Assembly (NCBI GenBank): GCA_956465555.1
Contig: OY101127.1
Coordinates: 868,001-932,000, forward strand
Source: Nitzschia sp. pyKryTriq1
Lineage: Eukaryota; Bacillariophyta; Bacillariophyceae; Bacillariales; Bacillariaceae
DNA length: 64,000 bases
Reading direction: 5' to 3'
The notes beneath the pieces were generated by a model that ran no database searches, was not told the DNA's origin, and worked only from the letters and a program-made list of their open reading frames with translations. Made by a program: the position numbers and the translations under genes. Below, piece by piece: positions 21,260-33,300 of this stretch (its first letter is position 1; every line of letters starts with the position of its first letter).

Positions 21260-24200
21260 CTACATCCCACCGCCCTGCTGGTATTGGCTAGGGTCCTGAT
21301 GGTAGAGTCTGGGATCAAGGCCCTGCTGACCACTAGCGTTGGATGTAGTCCCGTCAAATCCAGGAACCTGCTGCCGCATGCCGAACCCTCCAGCCTGAGA
21401 GAGACCAGCGGCAGAAATCATCATTGGTGTGCCATCAGCCGAAGTAACATAGTAGTAGCCCTGGTTTGCTTGTGCATACTGATTCGTCCCGCCGAAATGC
21501 TGGCCACCGTTCTGATTGGGCGCTGCCTGAGCGCCCATGCCCGGACTCAAACCGTAGGCGAGCTGCTGTTGCTGAAGCTGAAGAGAAAGTGCCGCCTGTT
21601 GCTGCTGTAAGAGTATTTGCTGTTGTTGCAACGCTGCATGTTGCTGCTGCAAGTATGCTTGCGCATTGCCATAGGCGAGCTGTTGCTGCAGATTGCTTGC
21701 CATCGACCTAGGATCATGCTGGAGCTGAGCTTGTAGCATCGGATCTTGTTCGAGCTCTTGCATCATCATGGCCTGTTGAGCAAACGAGTCAGTCGATGCA
21801 CCAACAGTGTAACTTCCTTGACTGCCAAATGCAAATTGTTGGCCAAGAGATGAAGCAAAGTGCTGGTTCAATGAGTTCGGAGCTTGCTGCTCCAAAGCAC
21901 CCGACATCTGCATCGACGAAGAGATTTGCTGTCCCAGCCCTCCCGGCACAGTGCCCAGGGAACCAGGCGCAAATCCAAGGTTGCTTCGCCGATCCACAGA
22001 CGAATCCCCCGTGTCCCCATAAGACCGACTAGTCATATTCGAAGAAGCACGACGCTGAACTGTGCGTAGATGATTGCGATTGTTGCCACCCATTGATGCT
22101 ATCAATTGCTGCTGTTGTAGCTGAGCTAGCCCAGCATTAGTCAAATCAACGGATGAAGAAACTGATTGATCTCCCATGGGTACAACACCGGGGCGCTGCA
22201 AGGCGTAAGCAAAGTCAACTTCGTTGAGGGAATTCTGAAGGAATCCAGAAGGATATCCTGCGTCGTTATAGCTAAGCGCCGCAGATGAGTATGGAAGTGG
22301 TCCTGATACGATTGACATATTATCGCCGCACACGCTACCATTGGCATAGTCCGTGAAGCTTGCCGAGAGTTGCCCGCCATGACCTTGGTTTGCCATCGCT
22401 GCACCCAATCCCTGCTGACGTACTTGACCAACACCGGTATGCTTGGGAGGCGATCGCCCAACACCCATTGGGCTCTCATGAGTGAGATTATTAGAACCAT
22501 CGTGGCTATTGGCACTGGACGGTCGAGGGGGCGCGTTCCTTCCATTGAAGCCGCGCCGTGCAGCCTGTTGTTTTTCTCTCATCTTCTGTACGTTCAAAAG
22601 TTTCCTGCGGCAAATGTTTGGATCCCATGGTGCTTGCCAGTAAATATCGCATATTATGTTGGCTTGGTTTTCATCTTTACTAAACTGCAATGTCGCCGGC
22701 TTGTCACGTTTGTGCATGACAGGTCCTCCGACTAAAAATGGATGGTGAGATGCTTGCGTCGCCGTCCATCTCTTCCATGGATCCGGGTCCAGAATCCCTG
22801 AAAAGTCAAAGTGAGCAACGGCCGATTCAATGACAAGTGAACAGCTCATTGGCACATAATATATGCTTACCATACAGAAAGTGGATAAATAAATCCAGGC
22901 TGTCGTTGTCCTCAGGCGAACCGCTCTGGCCCTTGTGAGAAATAATTTCGGAGAGCCTTTTCCTCTTAAAATAGCGATTGCCAGGTTGTTTTTCCAGCTT
23001 TGCAAGGCCGCCCTTCTTTCGTATTTCACTCTGGGTCAAGGAAGCAATATATTCCTCTTGGGATCGTACTCTCCATTGAGGTAACATCTTCGGTGTTACG
23101 CGTCCCGCTTGCCCTTCGGGATCAGGTGTTGCACCGTCTCGTGGAACGTATTTGACAAAGTATTTTGATGCCTTCGACCCTTGGTCCAACATCCAATCCG
23201 ATGGCCTCGAAATCATTTCACAAATCCGGCTTAGTTGATCGTGTTCGTGCACACCGGGAAGAATCGGTAATCCGAGAAAAAGCTCTGCTGCCACGCATCC
23301 AAGCGACCACATGTCGATGGCTGAGTCATATGGAAGGCCGACCAGAACTTCTGGACTACGATAGAATCGGGACTGGATGTACGTGTGTGATGTTTGTCCC
23401 TCAAAGCAAGCAGATCCAAAATCAATCAGCTTGATCCTTTGACCAACAAGAGAATAACCAATTGTATTTGTTGTCCCGGCCGTTCCCATAGAATTCGCTG
23501 GTGACTGAGATATTGCGTCCGCCATGACGGGCGTGTTGGGGCCGCCAGTCACCATTTTGTGCGTACCCGAAGCTGTCGTCGGTGGGTCTCCCATCCCTTG
23601 CTTCTTTTCGGAGGAGGACGTAAACTGACCACGGCTCTTGTGGGGAGAGCCTGTTTTCTTGTCAAAGGACGTGGATGTGACAGTCTTCGTGGAATTCAAA
23701 GTGCGTCGGCTCTCTCCCGCACTGACGACCGAGTCAAGGTCATCATCTGTCACAAGAAGAATGTTCTCTGGCTTCAAATCGCAGTGCACAATGTTCTTCT
23801 TCGAAAGTTCCTTGACGCCCACAACAGCCTGCTTCACCAGCGTTCTTACCACAGACAAAGGCAGCCCACGAAATTGTCGCTTCTTCAAAACTTCATAAAG
23901 ATTTAGCCCGAGTAATTCAAAGACCAAACATAAATGATTTTGGTGCATAAAGTAGCATACAAGGTCCACCATGTGATCCCATTTGCTGCCTCCATTCTTC
24001 GACGTAACACTCGCGTCTACTGAATCGCCTGATGGTGACGTGGAAAGCTTTTGAGACTGGGAGGAGGACGGGACAGGTTTCTCGTTATTTCCCTTCACTA
24101 GCGCCCGAAAAACGTCGATTTCAACTGCAGCTTGTCTAGTATATGCTGGTTTGTTCTTGACGACTTTGATCGCCACCAGATTGCCCGTTTGAACATGAAC

Positions 24201-25364
24201 ACATTGGAATACTTGAGCGAAGGTGCCTTGCCCGAGCAAGCTTTGTATCCTGAAATCGGCTCGTTTTACATTCATTTTCTCCTTTGTAAGAACATGTATT
24301 TGTTTCCTGGACACGGATATGGCATCATTCTCGTGAGCAATCAGGTTTCCTTCCACATTGTCAAGCCCATTATTGGAAGCCGATTCGGAAGGTTGAGTCA
24401 GACATTTCCCTCGTGGAAGCGTTCGCAGAGACGTGCAGCTGGACTTTGACGGTATAGACGAAGAATCGCGGCTTTTGACTGACCCACTCCGACTGTTTGG
24501 TGTATTACTTTGGCTGGAGGTTTGTGAGGAGCTTTCAATGACCGCTGATAGACCAGTTCCGTCGGGCAGCCCTAACAGATTTGCCGGTAACTGGTCATGC
24601 GCATGCTGTGATGCGCTTTGTGGAATCCCTGAGCTATCCAAGGCAAGCTGTGAGAAGGCAAATCTATGGGGGGAAAGGTCGGATGGCGCAGAGCCAGGGA
24701 TGTCTCCTTTCTCACTCTTGCTACTGCGTTTGTTGTTTTCGTTCTTCGGAGAGGACCGTTTTTTACTTCGCCGTGAGGAAGACGACGAGGCATCAGCCTG
24801 CCATAATCGGAATAATTCTGCTGCATTCATTGTCATCTTCCGTAATACGTTACTATTTCGAGACGGCGTCTTGTGATGATGGTGGTCCCCATGGTCCGAA
24901 TAACCCGTTTTGGCCACCTTTGCTGTTCGATCCAAAAGGGAAGATCCGCTCTTGTTGCCCTAAAATGAAGAAAAAATGCTGCGATGAGAAACCATGCGAT
25001 TCTGAAGTAGTTCGATTCGGCGTCTTGAAAGGAACCCATCACTCACGCTGCTGGCATCTTGTGCATCGTCACTACACCTGCTATCCTTCGAAAAGTCTTT
25101 TCCGTACGGTGTGAAATTGGACGATTGTGTCAGCCCTATCCGTGAAATCCGCACCGGCTGCCTGACTGGCCCATCCCCATGAGCTCGTATACTCAACCGC
25201 CGACCCAGCCTTCGGTAGGCTTCGTCCACCTGCGAACTTGCTGCACTTCCGGTAGAAGTCCTCGAATCTCTCGAAAAGTGACTGCCTACGGACATGTAGT
25301 CCTGGGCATGCCCGCCCCCGACGCTATTGTTAGAATTATAACCGGATCTCTGGCGGTATTGCTG

Positions 25365-25403
<39 letters not shown>

Positions 25404-25478
25404 ATATTGTTGGTTTTGCATCTGGAGCTGCTGTTGGTGCTGAAAGGCAGCAGCGTGCCCCCTCAGAGACGACTCCAT
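21260..25478 (-). CDS. Yak1/DYRK-type protein kinase with glutamine-rich tails
   Basis: Three exons, 25478-25047, 24959-22871 and 22797-21260, with introns of 87 and 73 nt, give 1352 residues. The kinase core begins near residue 380 with FRIQSLLGQGTFAQVF, has the ATP lysine in VAIKVVK (about 409), catalytic HCDLKPEN (about 537-544), DFGSA (about 657) and activation loop YIQSRFYRSPEV (671-682). The YxQSRFYRSPE signature marks the DYRK/Yak1 branch, in which the second Tyr is autophosphorylated. Splicing restores FLYGILDPDPWKRWTATQASHHPFL, the end of the kinase fold. An insert of about 105 Ser/Thr/Gly-rich residues separates the catalytic loop from DFG. The N-terminus carries a polyQ run coded by CTG/CAG repeats and the last 500 residues are Gln/Gly/Ser-rich, as in fungal Yak1 growth and stress kinases. 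Location and substrates are not shown. Confidence 0.92.
25368..25402. repeat. CTG/CAG microsatellite encoding a glutamine tract
   Basis: About twelve CTG units on the plus strand, read as CAG on the coding strand, within exon 1 of the Yak1-like kinase. Length variation among strains would change the polyQ run without shifting frame. Confidence 0.92.
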
Positions 25479-26535
25479 CGTGGCAAAGATTCTTCGCGAT
25501 TCGCGCCCTCTAGTCTAACAACCCGGAAGAAGAAAGCAGTGGATCTACAAGCAAAAGCCAAAACCAGATCCAACGCGACCAACGGATCCGCTGTAACGGC
25601 AACCGGGTGATACAGAGAACTTCCTATCGGCGGAAGATTCTTCGCTTGACGCGAAGCCTTCTCTATTGCAAGTACAGTTACAAATATGGCTTTCGGACCA
25701 GTTTTCTTCCGTTTTTTCGACCCTTTATTTGGTCCAAAGCAATCTAGTGTTTTGGATGTCGGGATTGTCGACTCAGAGACCCGTGTTGCAAATGGATATA
25801 ACAGGTGCTCAAGGATGTTACCCTACTGGTGGTACCGGTATACTGGTACTCTGCTACTGCGGGGTCTGGGGTGGTGGAGATTGGAGAGATTTGATGGAGA
25901 TGCGATTGTTCTCCATCCATCTCTCATCCTCGCCGCGGCTCGCTCCCGCAGACCCGAGCGGGCGCGGGGGGGGGGGGGGGGCGACAGTACCAGGTACCAG
26001 GTACTGTACCGGTACCGAATCCTGTTCTAGTCCATTTAGTCTAAGAAAGTCGGACAAGTCAAAAAAACTTTCCATCCTCTGACGCTTTTTGACGCGCGGG
26101 ACGGATGAAAATCGAACATTGCGGCCGGGCGGAACCGGGAGAACACGAAAGCGAAATAAAATCTGCATATCCCTTGTCATTGTTGGTACGAGCATCCAAT
26201 CTGTGTCATGGTTTCCTCTCTATTGGCTACAATACGTTGTATCTGAGTCAAGCATTTAGCGATAGGCAATCCTGTCGAGTATTGTAGGCAACTTACCGGA
26301 TTTGAATGAGATATTGGGCATCGTTGGAGTGGGGTTTGTATTCCGCTGGTTTGATTGTTTGGGTCGAATTCGTTGGAATGATCGGCTCTGGGTCGAATGT
26401 CGTTTTAGTCGTTGCGCAAACAGGAGGATAAGGGGTAAAGAGTACGGTGGACATTCATGGGACATTTTAGAACCGGTATGACCTTTGGATAATTTCATGT
26501 AATCCTATTTCGTGCATTGTCATTATTGTTTATTG
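25479..26535. other. Intergenic region with 16-G run and GTAC palindromes
   Basis: About 1 kb, containing the leader of the kinase gene (its 5' side), a run of 16 G at 25966-25981 and a GTAC/ACCGG tract at 25986-26018. A short minus-strand ATG frame at 26321-26297 ends in a good GTAAGT donor, but no coding exon follows that I can recognise. Confidence 0.55.
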
Positions 26536-28650
26536 CTAGTTCATGATCTGTGGTCCTGGTTCTTGGCGGCTGAGTTTCTTGTACGCATGTGTCTGGAAGG
26601 CACTTGGATTTTCGCAGTACTGGCATGTGCACGCAGAAGTGATTCGCAGTCCAATATGGGGTCTTTCCAGTCGGTATTTTCGATCCCAGGCTCCTTCTGC
26701 CACCCCTCGTGCAATGGAATCGTGGATTTCCTGTCGGCTCATAACGGGAGAGCAAGAAGGCGGCTTTGTGAAACGAGGGACGCGTTCCGTCGGAAGCTTC
26801 ACGTTTTCCACCGTGGTTTCGTCTGCTTCGGTGGATGCTTCTAGAATTCCAAGGTTCCAGTTACGGGACATGGATTCTTGCATTAGGTCCTGTTCATGAA
26901 GGGGGACTAGCAGACTGGTTCGCAAAATACGATATCCCTTGTCATCCACCAAGTCTTCAATATCAATCTTGGACTCATTGCCAAAGAACCTCTTGGGCTC
27001 TTCGTAGTTTGTGAAAACCTTTTCTTTGAGGCGCATGACTCGACCCATGGCAGCGGCCTCGGTGACAATTCGAAGATTTAGAGATCGAATCAAGGTGACA
27101 GGTGCACCAGATGGATGCCAATCATCCTCATTTTTGTGAGGTGAGGCTCGGCCCATAGATTCCACTACATGTTCATTAAGCTTGGTTAATCGGGCCAAGC
27201 AGGCTGCCAACTCAGATACTGGTAAAAACCGTTTCTTGTGATCCTTGGGAACTTTTCGAAGCTTAAAGTCTGTGGCAGCTGCGGCAAGTACAGCCATCAA
27301 GATGTTCCTGGGAGTTCTTGGCGCAATCTCGGGAGGATCTTCGTCCTCTACCAACGCGCGCACCTCTTCTTGCTCTTGCCATGCAACAATAGCAGGGACA
27401 AAGGGAGTCTCGAATTGTGGGATGATTTCTTCTTCGATGTATGATTCATCGTCGTCGTGGCTCGTAAAACTGTATTCGCCGAAGACAGATTCTTCGTCTA
27501 TCACATCGTATAACATGTCTTCTGTATCCTCTTTCTCCGAGAAGAGTTCTTCTTCCAATGCATAATGAAGTGGCTGATTACTACTGTGAGATTGGTCCGA
27601 ATCACTTTGATCGTCGTCTTCTTCTTCAATGATGCCAAGGGTAGCTTCGAATTTACTATCCTGGTATTCTTCTTCTTCAATTATGTACTCTTCAAAATAA
27701 TCCTCAGAATCTTCAATAAATTCCTCGATAATTTCTTCGTCCGAAAAGTAAAGTTCCTCCACAAATTCGTCGCCGATGGCGGGATCGTCTACGATAATTT
27801 CGTCGTATAAAATCTCATCATCACCATGGCTGTGCTCTTCTGCATTGGCTTCCTCGCTGTCTGAACACACTTCCTCGTAGTAACTGGCACTCGACTCAGA
27901 AATCTCGTCATCTAGACTGCTGTCAATCCTGGCTCGTTCCCGAATCGCTGACATGTTCTCTTCACATAGGCATTGGTGACGGGGGAGCTCAGCGGGGGAT
28001 AGCTCTAAGCCCTCCCCTCCTCCCTTGCGATTGTTGCCGTTTGCACACGAGCATGATTCATCCTGTTCTCCTACACAGTCAAGTCCATTCTCTATGACAC
28101 CAATATCATCACCATCACCAAGCAGAGATGCAAATGACGAGGTATGCTGTGAAGACGTATCGAAGCCAATGGAAGCAAAAGAAGTCATGTCCGTACAGCT
28201 TGTTGAGTCACTGTCAGTTAGACTGCTAGTATGGAGAGCCCTCAGAACTTCTTCCATCGGAGCATTTTGGTCGTCTGCAAGTGACGGCAACGAAGCGGCA
28301 TCATGCACACTTTCCCTGCGGAACGGTGATGTTCTTTCTTTGATGCTCGTTGTGCCGTGATAAGAAGACGGGGAAATGGCCTTCTTGCTTTTGGACTTCC
28401 GTTTGTGCGTTGATTGTGACAGGTGCACAAAAGGACCCTGTATATTCGAGAAGTCGGGTAGCTCATAGGTCACATCGTCTAAAGAAGAGTCTAGAAGGCT
28501 CAGGATTTCCCCCCTGCGCTGCTGTTTCGCAGGAAGCCGTCTCGACTTAAGGTAAGAATTCGGATTTGGGTTTGCATATTTGTTGCTGCCGTCTCGTTTC
28601 AAAGAAGCACTGCGATTCGGGCTCGCAATGTCTCCGGTTTGCATAGTCAT
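26536..28650 (-). CDS. Unknown protein with long acidic domain
   Basis: A single-exon frame of 704 residues from an ATG. I do not recognise the family. The first 160 residues are basic and Ser-rich. Residues about 240-400 are extremely acidic (runs of Glu, Asp, Ile, Tyr such as EEFIEDSEDYFEEYIIEEEE). From about 435 a more ordered region begins with TPRNILMAVLAAAATDFKLRKV, which weakly resembles an actin-binding WH2 motif (hydrophobic helix then LKKV-like end). The C-terminus has MSRQEIHDSIARGVAEGAWDRKYRLERPHIGLRI and ends in a CXCX2C cluster. No signal peptide or membrane helix is visible. The consistent codon use and the long frame support a real gene; the WH2 suggestion is only a hint. Confidence 0.72.
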   Translation of the reverse strand: MTMQTGDIASPNRSASLKRDGSNKYANPNPNSYLKSRRLPAKQQRRGEILSLLDSSLDDVTYELPDFSNIQGPFVHLSQSTHKRKSKSKKAISPSSYHGTTSIKERTSPFRRESVHDAASLPSLADDQNAPMEEVLRALHTSSLTDSDSTSCTDMTSFASIGFDTSSQHTSSFASLLGDGDDIGVIENGLDCVGEQDESCSCANGNNRKGGGEGLELSPAELPRHQCLCEENMSAIRERARIDSSLDDEISESSASYYEEVCSDSEEANAEEHSHGDDEILYDEIIVDDPAIGDEFVEELYFSDEEIIEEFIEDSEDYFEEYIIEEEEYQDSKFEATLGIIEEEDDDQSDSDQSHSSNQPLHYALEEELFSEKEDTEDMLYDVIDEESVFGEYSFTSHDDDESYIEEEIIPQFETPFVPAIVAWQEQEEVRALVEDEDPPEIAPRTPRNILMAVLAAAATDFKLRKVPKDHKKRFLPVSELAACLARLTKLNEHVVESMGRASPHKNEDDWHPSGAPVTLIRSLNLRIVTEAAAMGRVMRLKEKVFTNYEEPKRFFGNESKIDIEDLVDDKGYRILRTSLLVPLHEQDLMQESMSRNWNLGILEASTEADETTVENVKLPTERVPRFTKPPSCSPVMSRQEIHDSIARGVAEGAWDRKYRLERPHIGLRITSACTCQYCENPSAFQTHAYKKLSRQEPGPQIMN

Positions 28651-29481
28651 GCTCCAATGCGTAGTGCGTTTCGTTTACGAGTTCGTGAAATGTGAACCGA
28701 AGATGCTGGATGATTGATTGGAGAGATGAGTGATGTGGAGTCGTTGAGGCTGCTACTTGCCCAAATGTACTCGTTCTGAGACGACTCGGGCTCTACTAGT
28801 AGGAAAAGTCTACTTGTACCGGTAGGCCAGTTGTTGTCGTCTCGTGATCGATTAATTAGTTATGTTCAGTACCTGGTACCGGTTCTATTATACTAGTTAT
28901 AGAGTACATGAATAGAGTGGGATTATTGATGATTATTCTTCAATCAATCGAGATCGAGATGCGAGATGCCTGGCGATCGCAAGTTCGCCATACGGTACGT
29001 ACCGGTACGTACAGTAGATACACGCCAGAGGTACCAGTACAGGGGTAGCCCACCACTACATACCCTACTGTACCGTTACAAAATGAGTACACAGTACTCG
29101 TACTGAACTCGTACTACCGGTACGACAATCAATCACAGCTTATTACATATGGATGATGATCGATCTTGGCACGACTCACGAGCCATAAATAATATCACAG
29201 AATGTCTTCCAGAATTCTTAATATTTATTGTCCTGGTCATTTGTTGGCATAAATAATTTCAATAGCTATCATCGGACATTTTAGACACAAAAATAATATG
29301 CATGTCGATGAGGATGAGAGATGATGGTTTGCTCTTACTACCTGTAGTAGACTACTCTAGTATTGATTGACTGTCAGCCATTATTTCTGTGGTGTTATCC
29401 TTGGAATGAATCATCATCGCCACGATCATCATCATCCTTTTACTGTAGCACGGGGAACGAGGAACCCGCGATGAGTCTCTA
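28651..29481. other. Intergenic region rich in GTAC palindromes
   Basis: About 830 bases between two minus-strand genes. It holds GTACCGGTAC-type words at 28815-28880 and a dense tract at about 28990-29125. Two direct-repeat-like TACGTACCGGTACGTAC words lie near 28995. No gene recognised. Confidence 0.6.
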
Positions 29482-32400
29482 CTAGAGTGCTGGAAGCTCG
29501 GCCACAGATATCTCCACATCTTTCGGCAGAGGATAAAGCACCATGGATCGCTTGAACAAGGTTGGGTCCTCCACCATTATAACATCATCGGACACAGCGT
29601 CCTCGAGTTTCCCCGCATGCTGTTTTGCAAAGACCTGCACACTCAGCTTGCGCCGATAAGGAGCGGAAGCCGCAACATGTTTGTCATAGAACTGTAGGAC
29701 CTTATCTTTGGTGATTGTTTTAACATATTCCGCAATGTTTTGTAGCCGCTGGAATTGATAGCTTTGATTCATCATGACATGCCAGTATCGTGAAGTTTCT
29801 TCTCCCAAGTTCTTGTTCTAAGAACAAAGCCGAAATGAGTAAGAGGTGAGAAAATCAAATCACGGACGTTTCAGGGCCAAAAAACAAACAAAAGAAACAC
29901 ACCTTTTCTAAAAAACTGGAGACAACTGCATGGACATTCGTTGCAAAGTCTTCCAGCGTCATATTTTGAATTCGTTGGCGGAATCTGGCAAGAAATTCTT
30001 CGACCCGACCTTCCACATAGATAGGATCAAAACCTTCCGACTGAATAAGAAAGATCAGTGCCTTGATATTGTCGCCGCTAGTCTTGACAGATGTGTGTAC
30101 AATATACCCCAGTTGTTCTTCTGTCCTGAGTTGATTGAATGCGGGTTCCTTCATCAAATGATGAATGAAGGCCAAAGTCGCATTGTTCTCTAGGTCCATC
30201 GGGCCCATTTGCAAGACCAGTTGCAGGCAGGAATTAGTATTTGCAGGGTTGAATTCTTCAAATCGATACAAATACGAAGAGCCTGGGGCCAGCTGTACTA
30301 CCCGACGGTCCAAAGGCGGCGAAAGTGCTGCGGAAAGGTCGTAGTCTTCTGACGATCCTCCGCGAAAGGCTTCCAGCTTTGTCCAAATGTTCTTCGTCAT
30401 ATCCTTGGCATGTTGTGGGGTGACATTACCATGAACCAAGGCAACTAGACGGCAGTCCTTCCAAAACCGTGTAGCATGTTCCACGATGACTTGTTTCGGT
30501 GAAGCGGAGTTGGCCAATTGCTTGAGAGCAGCCATTTTTTGCGGAATGCTAAAGGACCCGTCCTCCAAAACTTGATCAGCACCATAAATTGCATGGGAGT
30601 AGGGCTGGGCCACCATAAAACTTTGAAATTGCTGTTCCAGCTTGTATATGATGCGTCCAAATAATTCAGTATCGTGATCTTCATTTTTATCCGTCGCGGG
30701 TCGTTGGAGGGATTCTATCATGACACCCATGAGCTTTTCCACCAAAACGTTGGCCTTGTGATGATATCCCGACACTTGCAAATCAATCCCACTTGTTCCT
30801 TGTGCCGTCCCAATTTCACACTGCAATCCTGCCATGCTGGCCAAGTAGGTAAATTCATTGACTTGTTCCTGAATCCATTCGACAAAAAGTTGCGTCGCCA
30901 CGACTGCTTGTGGTGTCACGTTGGCAATACGCGATGGGAAGCAAAACAGCAGATTTACCTTGGGCATTTGAAAGACGTTGTCAGGCTTGTACCACAACTG
31001 CAACAATGGCCTGGGCCAGGAAGACACTTTCGTCGAAAAAGTTCCTGCACTTGTAGTTGTCAATGCGATGCATTGAGGTGCGTCCTTGGGGACACAGGAC
31101 TGCAGATCCTCTGACAACAATTCAAAGTCGGTAGCAATCATGTCGTTGATTTCCGGCAGCTTGAGTTCGGGGAAGTCGGAAGCCAAGGCCGTGCGCAATT
31201 GATTTTGCCGGGCGTCGTCCAATGGCACTCGTTCATATAGGGTGCCGTACCACTTTTCTGTTTTTGGATTCGCCAGGTTCTCTCCATAGGTTGGACTGGA
31301 GATCATCCACAAGACATTGTCTGGAGTGAGCGCTTTCAAGCATTCCTTGACGGCCTTGGGATCCCACTTGGAGACTTTATAGGGACCACTAAGATAATTA
31401 GATGGTGGGTATAGCTGCATCCATCCTGCTACACTGCAGGCATAATCCATTGGATTGCGTTGACTCAAGAATCGAAATTGCAAGTCGCCGACGGTCAGTA
31501 GTTCATTTTGGATCCATTCTTGAGGCTCTTGAGAATTTAGGAGCTCCACGTAAGAAAAAATGATTTGTACCACTTCATCAACATTTTGCAATCCTAAATC
31601 GGTCAGTTCCATACGAATAGTAAAAATGTTCCACGGGATACAGGATTTGCTGGCATCATCAGCGTACAATTCCAGCGCATAGTCTTTTTGTTTGAGAAGT
31701 GACAACAAGCTGCCTTGTCCTTCATGTCCAATCAAATGCGAAAGATAGCGAGTCGGTTTGCTTTGCCAATGATCCAGCTGCGGTGGCATGGGGAATTGCA
31801 TCTCAAGGGAATTTTGTTGACCGACAGGAACCACATGCAATCGCTGAGGAACCTGCCACTGCGAGATGGGCGGGAACATATCCTTGAGCATTTCCTTCCG
31901 AGAGTCGCCAGCTTCGCCGTTTTTGGCAAATCGTAGGGCGAGTTCATTGAAATATCGTTCCGTCAAGCTCTGGAGGTCATCGAGAGGCTCCTTACCCAGA
32001 ACTACCAGCTTGTACAAGGACAAGGATTTGCGATAGTATTTTTGGTAGAAATCCAAGAGTTGCTCTCGAATGTTGGCAATTGGAAGGGATTCTTGATTCC
32101 CGCTTCCGAAGGACGCATATGCGTGAGCGGCTTCGCCGTCACTGCTGGATGATAAGACCGATTTCGACAGCTGATACATGCGCCAGGGATCTTGCTGCAA
32201 ATTCTTGTGGTGTTCGCTATCCACTGCCTGCACTTCGCGCTCCAGGGCACTTTGCGTGAACAAAGGCCCGATGAAACATTGCGCAAATCGGTCCAGTGCT
32301 CCTTCCAGATCCCCTGCCTGCACGTCGAAGTAGTAGCACGTATGTTCGAGATCCGTGAAGGCGTTGGAGGACCCCCCGTGCGTCGTTAGAAACTGGTCGT

Positions 32401-32638
32401 ACGCATTCTCCGTGGGGTACTTGTTGGTGCCGATGAAAAGCATGTGCTCGCAAAAGTGCGCCAGCCCCGGCAAGTCGCCGTCGCAGAGCTGCCCCACGTG
32501 CACATCCATGGCGGCGCTGGCTTTGTCTGTGTCGGGGTCGCTGATCAACAACACATCCAGAGCAGCGCCTGCCGATCCTAGCTGCACATGGCGGTACTCA
32601 CGCTTGTCCACGGAGGGTTGTTCAAACGAAGAAGCCAT
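29482..32638 (-). CDS. IDE: Insulysin-type M16A metallopeptidase (insulin-degrading enzyme)
   Basis: Two exons, 32638-29903 and 29817-29482, with an 85-nt intron, give 1023 residues, the normal size of IDE (about 1000). The inverted zinc motif HFCEH is at residues 61-65, inside GLAHFCEHMLFIGTNKYPTENAYDQFL. The distal zinc ligand glutamate lies in the EREVQAVDSEHHKN segment about 75 residues later. The middle M16 domains and the C-terminal FNQLRTEEQLGYIV segment of the exosite-bearing half are present. Splicing joins SSFLEK to NKNLGEETSRYW, as expected. The enzyme degrades short amyloid-forming and signal peptides inside its closed chamber. There is no signal peptide, so cytosol or peroxisome is likely; the C-terminus (AELPAL) is not a standard peroxisomal SKL signal. 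Confidence 0.95.
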
Positions 32639-33056
32639 CGATGCCGCTTTGCTCGATAGCTATAGTGCCTATACTGGACCGGTACTGGTACTGCCTCCTT
32701 TATGCTCTTTGTAGTCTGCCACTATTAATACAACTAGACTAACTTTTACTCGTAAATCGACGAACAACGAACATCATCGTTCCACGTTCCATTTTCCTGT
32801 CTCTACTACTAGCTAGTTTTTCGGCATTTTTTTCGCCACTACGCGTAAATAGTGCCGTCTTACAACGGCTAGCTCACCGTCCCGTCCTACGTCATGGCGC
32901 ATACTATTGAAAGAGATGGGGGATAGACCTTTTTGCACGGAAGACTGCCAGACGAACTGCGGATCGCTAGCTGGCGCAGGCGCCAACAAACCCTCAACTC
33001 TCTCGGACACTGTAGACCGATGGTATAGTACTGTTAGTGAAATAATTCGTTGGCCT

Positions 33057-33163
33057 ATGCCCCTGATCGATTCCGATTTGCGTAGCAGGATCGTCCTCTC
33101 TCGGGGATACCCTTGGGTACATCTCCTTGCCTCGTCCTTGTCAAGGTGTGAAGGGATGGCGGG
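33057..33163 (+). repeat. Dispersed repeat, pair with 12390-12493 (copy 2)
   Basis: About 100 bases closely matching 12390-12493 in the same orientation. Sequence differs completely beyond both ends. Family unknown. Confidence 0.8.
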
Positions 33164-33194
33164 CGGGTTTTTAAAGCTAATTAATCTAGAATTC

Positions 33195-33300
33195 CAGTAA
33201 TATCGTGAGTGATTTTGCTATGTAAAATGGGCCAAGCTCGCGATATTACTATGTAAACTAGGCCAAAGCTCTAAATGATCATAAACAGCTTTGTAGGTTG
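33195..33300. repeat. Repeat with inverted relative at 43405-43505
   Basis: Shares blocks such as GCGATATTACTATGTAAA and ATGATCATAA with the reverse complement of 43405-43505. The word CTATGTAAAnTnGGCC occurs twice inside each copy. The two copies lie about 10 kb apart in opposite orientation. Confidence 0.75.

Noticed and set aside
26297-26321. Short ATG frame ending in a GTAAGT donor on the minus strand
   Set aside because: No coding downstream exon could be recognised; the following DNA contains the G run and GTAC tract, so a gene is not supported.
28735-28810. tRNA-like or small-RNA sequences
   Set aside because: I looked for conserved tRNA loop words in this and other intergenic regions and found no consistent cloverleaf.
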